Positions 21,343 through 23,961 of a stretch of 23,961 nt of DNA are shown in pieces. Numbering within the stretch: the first letter of the stretch is position 1; the number at the start of each line of letters is the position of its first letter. The position numbers and the translations under genes were made by a program. The DNA is from an uncultured Eubacteriales bacterium. Its GTDB lineage: Bacteria; Bacillota; Clostridia; UBA1381. The notes below the pieces were generated by a model. The model was not told the DNA's origin. It did not search any database and saw only the letters and a program-made list of their open reading frames with translations. The stretch spans positions 1-23,961 of the forward strand of contig CAJKHT010000043.1 of NCBI GenBank assembly GCA_905199755.1, read 5' to 3'.

Positions 21343-23949
21343 TCAGCCGTCAAGGTCTTTTTCCTGAACATCACCCGAGGACGCTCCTCCCGAAGAAGAA
21401 CCGCCGGAGGATGCTCCGCCGGAGGTCGAGCCTCCCGAAGATGAGCCGCCCGGGGACGTGCTGCCCGAAGATGAACCGCCGGAGGATGAACCTCCCGAGG
21501 ACGAACCTCCCGAGGACGTACTGCCCGAAGAAGAACCGCCCGAGCTTGTACCGGTATTGCCGGAGCTGCTGCCGGAAGGCTCCTGGTGAGAAGAATCGAT
21601 GTTCTTTGAGGGTGCCGCCGATGTTCTCGGAACAGGTGATGCTTCCTCCGGCTTTGGTGATGACGATGATTTTGAGGAGCCGGACGAACGTGACGCATGC
21701 GATGAATTACATTCGGATTTCGGCTGTGTACCCTCAACAAAATATGCCGTTGTGGACGGACACGTTGATGTTGCCAGTCCGCCGGAAATTGTGCATATGG
21801 ATTTTTCAACAACGTTTGCAGGGGGAGTAAGCTCCTTTTTGGGCAGTGAGCTGTGAATTTTTTCCATAACCTGTTTCCATGCCGTAACGGAGGGGTTTCC
21901 CGTTATGCCTGCCTGCGAGAGTGAGGACGGATTGTTAAAGCCGAACCATACCGCTCCCACATAATACGGTGTAAATCCGACAAACCACTTGTCAAAATCC
22001 TGGTCGGTAGTACCTGTTTTGCCGTAGGTGGGCATATTATCAAGCTTTGCGGCTCTTCCCGTACCGTACTTTGTATTGACAACGTCTTTAAGCATATCGG
22101 TGGTTATGAATGCCGCCGCCGCGCTTATTGCCTGGGATGAATTTGCGTTATTCTGTAAAATTACCTGACCTGACGAATCAAGCACCTGTGTATAGGTGTA
22201 CGGAGCAATGTATTTGCCGCTGTTTACGAAACAGCCGTATGCCGCACACATTTCCTTTACCGTAACTCCGTCGGTAAGACCTCCGAGAGACAGCGAGGAA
22301 TAGTTTTTATCCTCCTCAATCAATGTCGAGAGATGAAATTTATTCTGCAAATATCCGTATGAGGAAGAAAGTCCGACCATATCGAGTACTTTTACGGCAG
22401 GAATGTTTGATGAACGTGCCACAGCTTCCTTGACATTCATTGAGCCGTAGAAATCCTTGTATGAGTTACGCGGCTTCCAGTTATCGCTGCCGATTGTTAT
22501 TTCTTCATCGACAATGGTTGTTGCCTCCGTAATCTTTCCCATGTCCACAGCCGGAGCATATACCGAAAGCGGTTTTATTGACGAACCCGGCTGGCGCTTT
22601 GACTGTGTGGCTCTGTTCCAGCCGCGTATATCTGTTTTTTCGCCCAAACCGCCTACAAGACCTTTTATTGCTCCCGTATAAGGATCGATAATTACCATAG
22701 CCGCCTGAATGTCCTTGCCGCTTGACGGAAATCCCGTCTTGTTCACAAAAACGCTTTCTATGGTGTTCTGAATACTTTTATCAACAGTAGCGTAAATTTT
22801 AAAGCCGCCGTTGTAAACCTGCTGTGTTGCAAAATCCTCGGAATATCCCTTTTGCAGCTGTAAATCGCGGATTATGTCCGTAACCACCTGGTCGGAAAAA
22901 TACGAGGTGACCGACTGCTGGCTTTTTGATGAGGATTTTGTTACATTAAGCTTTTCGCTGATCGCCTGAGCGTACTGTTCATCGGAAATATATCCCAGCT
23001 CACGCATTTTGCCGAGTACAATGTTGCGGCGCTCGAGAGCCTTATCGGGGTGTGCGATGGGATCGTATTCGGACGGATACTGCGTAATTCCGACAATTGT
23101 TGCCGCCTCCTGCAGTGAAATCTGTGAGGCATCCTTGTTGAAATATGTGTTTGATGCCGCCTCAACTCCGTAGCAGTTGTTCGCAAAATACACGATATTT
23201 AAGTACATCGTAAGTATTTCATCCTTGGAAAGCTGACGCTCCATTGCAACCGCGCGCATTATTTCCTTTATTTTTCTTGTGGCGGTCTGCTTTGTTTCGT
23301 TTGTGATGTTTTTTATAACCTGCTGTGTAATTGTGGAGCCGCCGTAATCGGATTTTCCTATGCCTATTTTGGAAAGGATAAACTTGCCCGTTGCTCCGAC
23401 TGTACGTTTAACATCAAATCCGTGATGCTTGTAAAAACGCTCGTCCTCGATTGAGACAATTGCGTCTTTCAGATACTTTGATATATGCGAGGATTCCGTC
23501 CATATGCGGTTTGAAACGGATTGTATCTGTTCATATTCCTTTGTGTTTCCGTTTGAATCGGTGTAGTATATGAAAGATGAATAGTTAAGCGCAAGGTTTC
23601 GGATATTCATATCCTTTATTTCGCGCGCAACGGCGGCATACATGCCTATGCCTATTCCCGTTACCACAACGGTACATATAAGAATTACCATCAAAACGGC
23701 AATACGTATTTTTTTTCTGAGCTTTTTGTTTTTTTCTTTTTTTGATTTCTTATTATCGGAGGCAGGCTGCTTATGAGCGGCGGTCTGCCGCGCGCGTCTG
23801 CGCGGAGATTCCTCCTCCGTAAATGAATCCTCATGGGAAGTGTTTTCTCCCGAAGAAGATATTTTTGAGGTAAGCTTGTCATACTCCTCCCAGTTAAAGC
23901 CGTCGGATTTACCGCGTCTTTTATTTCTGCCGTAATCTGCCAAAATCAC
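21343..23949 (-). CDS. bifunctional penicillin-binding protein 1A (glycosyltransferase/transpeptidase)
   Basis: A class A PBP polymerising and cross-linking peptidoglycan outside the membrane, 868 residues. A cytoplasmic, Ser/Glu/Lys-rich N-terminus (1-80) precedes one membrane anchor (about 81-106). The GT51 domain has VSIEDERFYKHHG (165-177; catalytic Glu168), GGSTITQQ (193-200) and the RKIKEI/KDEILTMYLN region. The transpeptidase has SSIK (446-449; nucleophile Ser446), SSN (503-505) and KTG (634-636), so both activities look intact. A Cys-containing linker follows (about 700-760), then a Gly/Ser tail (792-859). The start is uncertain: GTG 23949 is only three bases after AGGAGG, while TTG 23943, two codons later, is nine bases away and may be used. 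Its promoter is outside the window. Confidence 0.93.
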   Translation of the reverse strand: MILADYGRNKRRGKSDGFNWEEYDKLTSKISSSGENTSHEDSFTEEESPRRRARQTAAHKQPASDNKKSKKEKNKKLRKKIRIAVLMVILICTVVVTGIGIGMYAAVAREIKDMNIRNLALNYSSFIYYTDSNGNTKEYEQIQSVSNRIWTESSHISKYLKDAIVSIEDERFYKHHGFDVKRTVGATGKFILSKIGIGKSDYGGSTITQQVIKNITNETKQTATRKIKEIMRAVAMERQLSKDEILTMYLNIVYFANNCYGVEAASNTYFNKDASQISLQEAATIVGITQYPSEYDPIAHPDKALERRNIVLGKMRELGYISDEQYAQAISEKLNVTKSSSKSQQSVTSYFSDQVVTDIIRDLQLQKGYSEDFATQQVYNGGFKIYATVDKSIQNTIESVFVNKTGFPSSGKDIQAAMVIIDPYTGAIKGLVGGLGEKTDIRGWNRATQSKRQPGSSIKPLSVYAPAVDMGKITEATTIVDEEITIGSDNWKPRNSYKDFYGSMNVKEAVARSSNIPAVKVLDMVGLSSSYGYLQNKFHLSTLIEEDKNYSSLSLGGLTDGVTVKEMCAAYGCFVNSGKYIAPYTYTQVLDSSGQVILQNNANSSQAISAAAAFITTDMLKDVVNTKYGTGRAAKLDNMPTYGKTGTTDQDFDKWFVGFTPYYVGAVWFGFNNPSSLSQAGITGNPSVTAWKQVMEKIHSSLPKKELTPPANVVEKSICTISGGLATSTCPSTTAYFVEGTQPKSECNSSHASRSSGSSKSSSSPKPEEASPVPRTSAAPSKNIDSSHQEPSGSSSGNTGTSSGGSSSGSTSSGGSSSGGSSSGGSSSGSTSPGGSSSGGSTSGGASSGGSSSGGASSGDVQEKDLDG
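21373..21576 (-). repeat. in-frame degenerate tandem repeat encoding the Gly/Ser tail of PBP1A
   Basis: The coding strand here is built of short units based on GGxTCxTCxGG, roughly 15 nt each, giving SSGG and GSSSG motifs over 68 codons (residues 792-859). Unit length is a multiple of three, so copy-number change would lengthen or shorten the tail without a frameshift. The repeat also leaves long open frames on both strands, which are not genes. Confidence 0.8.
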
Positions 23950-23961
23950 ATTCCTCCTTTG

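Noticed and set aside
21300..21830. Long plus-strand open frame rich in Arg/Pro opposite the PBP1A tail
   Set aside because: It is the antisense reading of the Gly/Ser tandem repeat and the PBP coding region; it lacks a ribosome site and shows low-complexity composition.

Overview
The window looks like a chromosomal segment from a member of the Clostridia (Bacillota). The signs are strong AGGAGG-type ribosome binding sites, near-consensus sigma-A promoters with 17-18 bp spacers, an S-layer-homology surface protein, a YesL/DUF624 protein, an MGDG-synthase/UgtP-type glycosyltransferase, a Gram-positive PBP1A with a Gly/Ser tail, and frequent GTG/TTG starts. A gut Oscillospiraceae/Lachnospiraceae-like host is an inference only. 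Apart from a possible small intergenic element at 3968-4063, no mobile element, CRISPR array or prophage is visible.

Layout: (1) 1-281, the 3' end of an unrecognised plus-strand gene. (2) 402-596, a complete tRNA-Met unit on the minus strand with promoter, gene including CCA, and terminator. (3) 689-3896, a minus-strand deoxysugar operon: class II (fuculose/rhamnulose-1-phosphate-type) aldolase, DeoR regulator, rhamnulokinase. The aldolase ends in a short amphipathic helix resembling a bacterial-microcompartment encapsulation peptide. (4) 4068-8786, a tightly coupled minus-strand set yesL-like > mnmG > SLH surface protein, each pair overlapping by ATGA. (5) 8835-11599, mntP divergent from a pseudouridine synthase gene, whose 3' end overlaps a convergent glycosyltransferase gene by 67 bp and carries its terminator inside the overlap. 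(6) 11595-13003, a cytoplasmic GH13 glycosidase divergent from the glycosyltransferase, with a cre-like site between them. (7) 13024-13208, a perfect TTGACA/17/TAAAAT promoter followed within about 80 nt by a strong intrinsic terminator and no ORF: a predicted free-standing small RNA, then two further hairpins. (8) 13265-19751, the F-type ATP synthase operon atpB-E-F-A-G-D-C on the minus strand. (9) 19861-21286, a CCA tRNA nucleotidyltransferase on the plus strand. (10) 21343-23949, a bifunctional PBP1A.

The most unusual feature is in the ATP synthase operon. There is no separate delta-subunit gene (atpH). Instead the alpha subunit has an N-terminal extension of about 89 residues that reads like the C-terminal domain of delta/OSCP. 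The delta N-terminal domain is absent from the window. Because alpha is present three times per F1, this implies three delta-like domains per enzyme, or a changed stator attachment. The c subunit also carries a signal-peptide-like N-terminus, and the operon leader contains two overlapping micro-ORFs where atpI often lies.

How the genes fit together: the deoxysugar operon phosphorylates L-rhamnulose (perhaps also L-fuculose) and cleaves it to DHAP and L-lactaldehyde. The GH13 enzyme handles internalised maltodextrins. The ATP synthase couples ion flow to ATP. mnmG, the pseudouridine synthase, cca and tRNA-Met belong to RNA maturation. PBP1A, the SLH protein and the glycolipid glycosyltransferase belong to the envelope.
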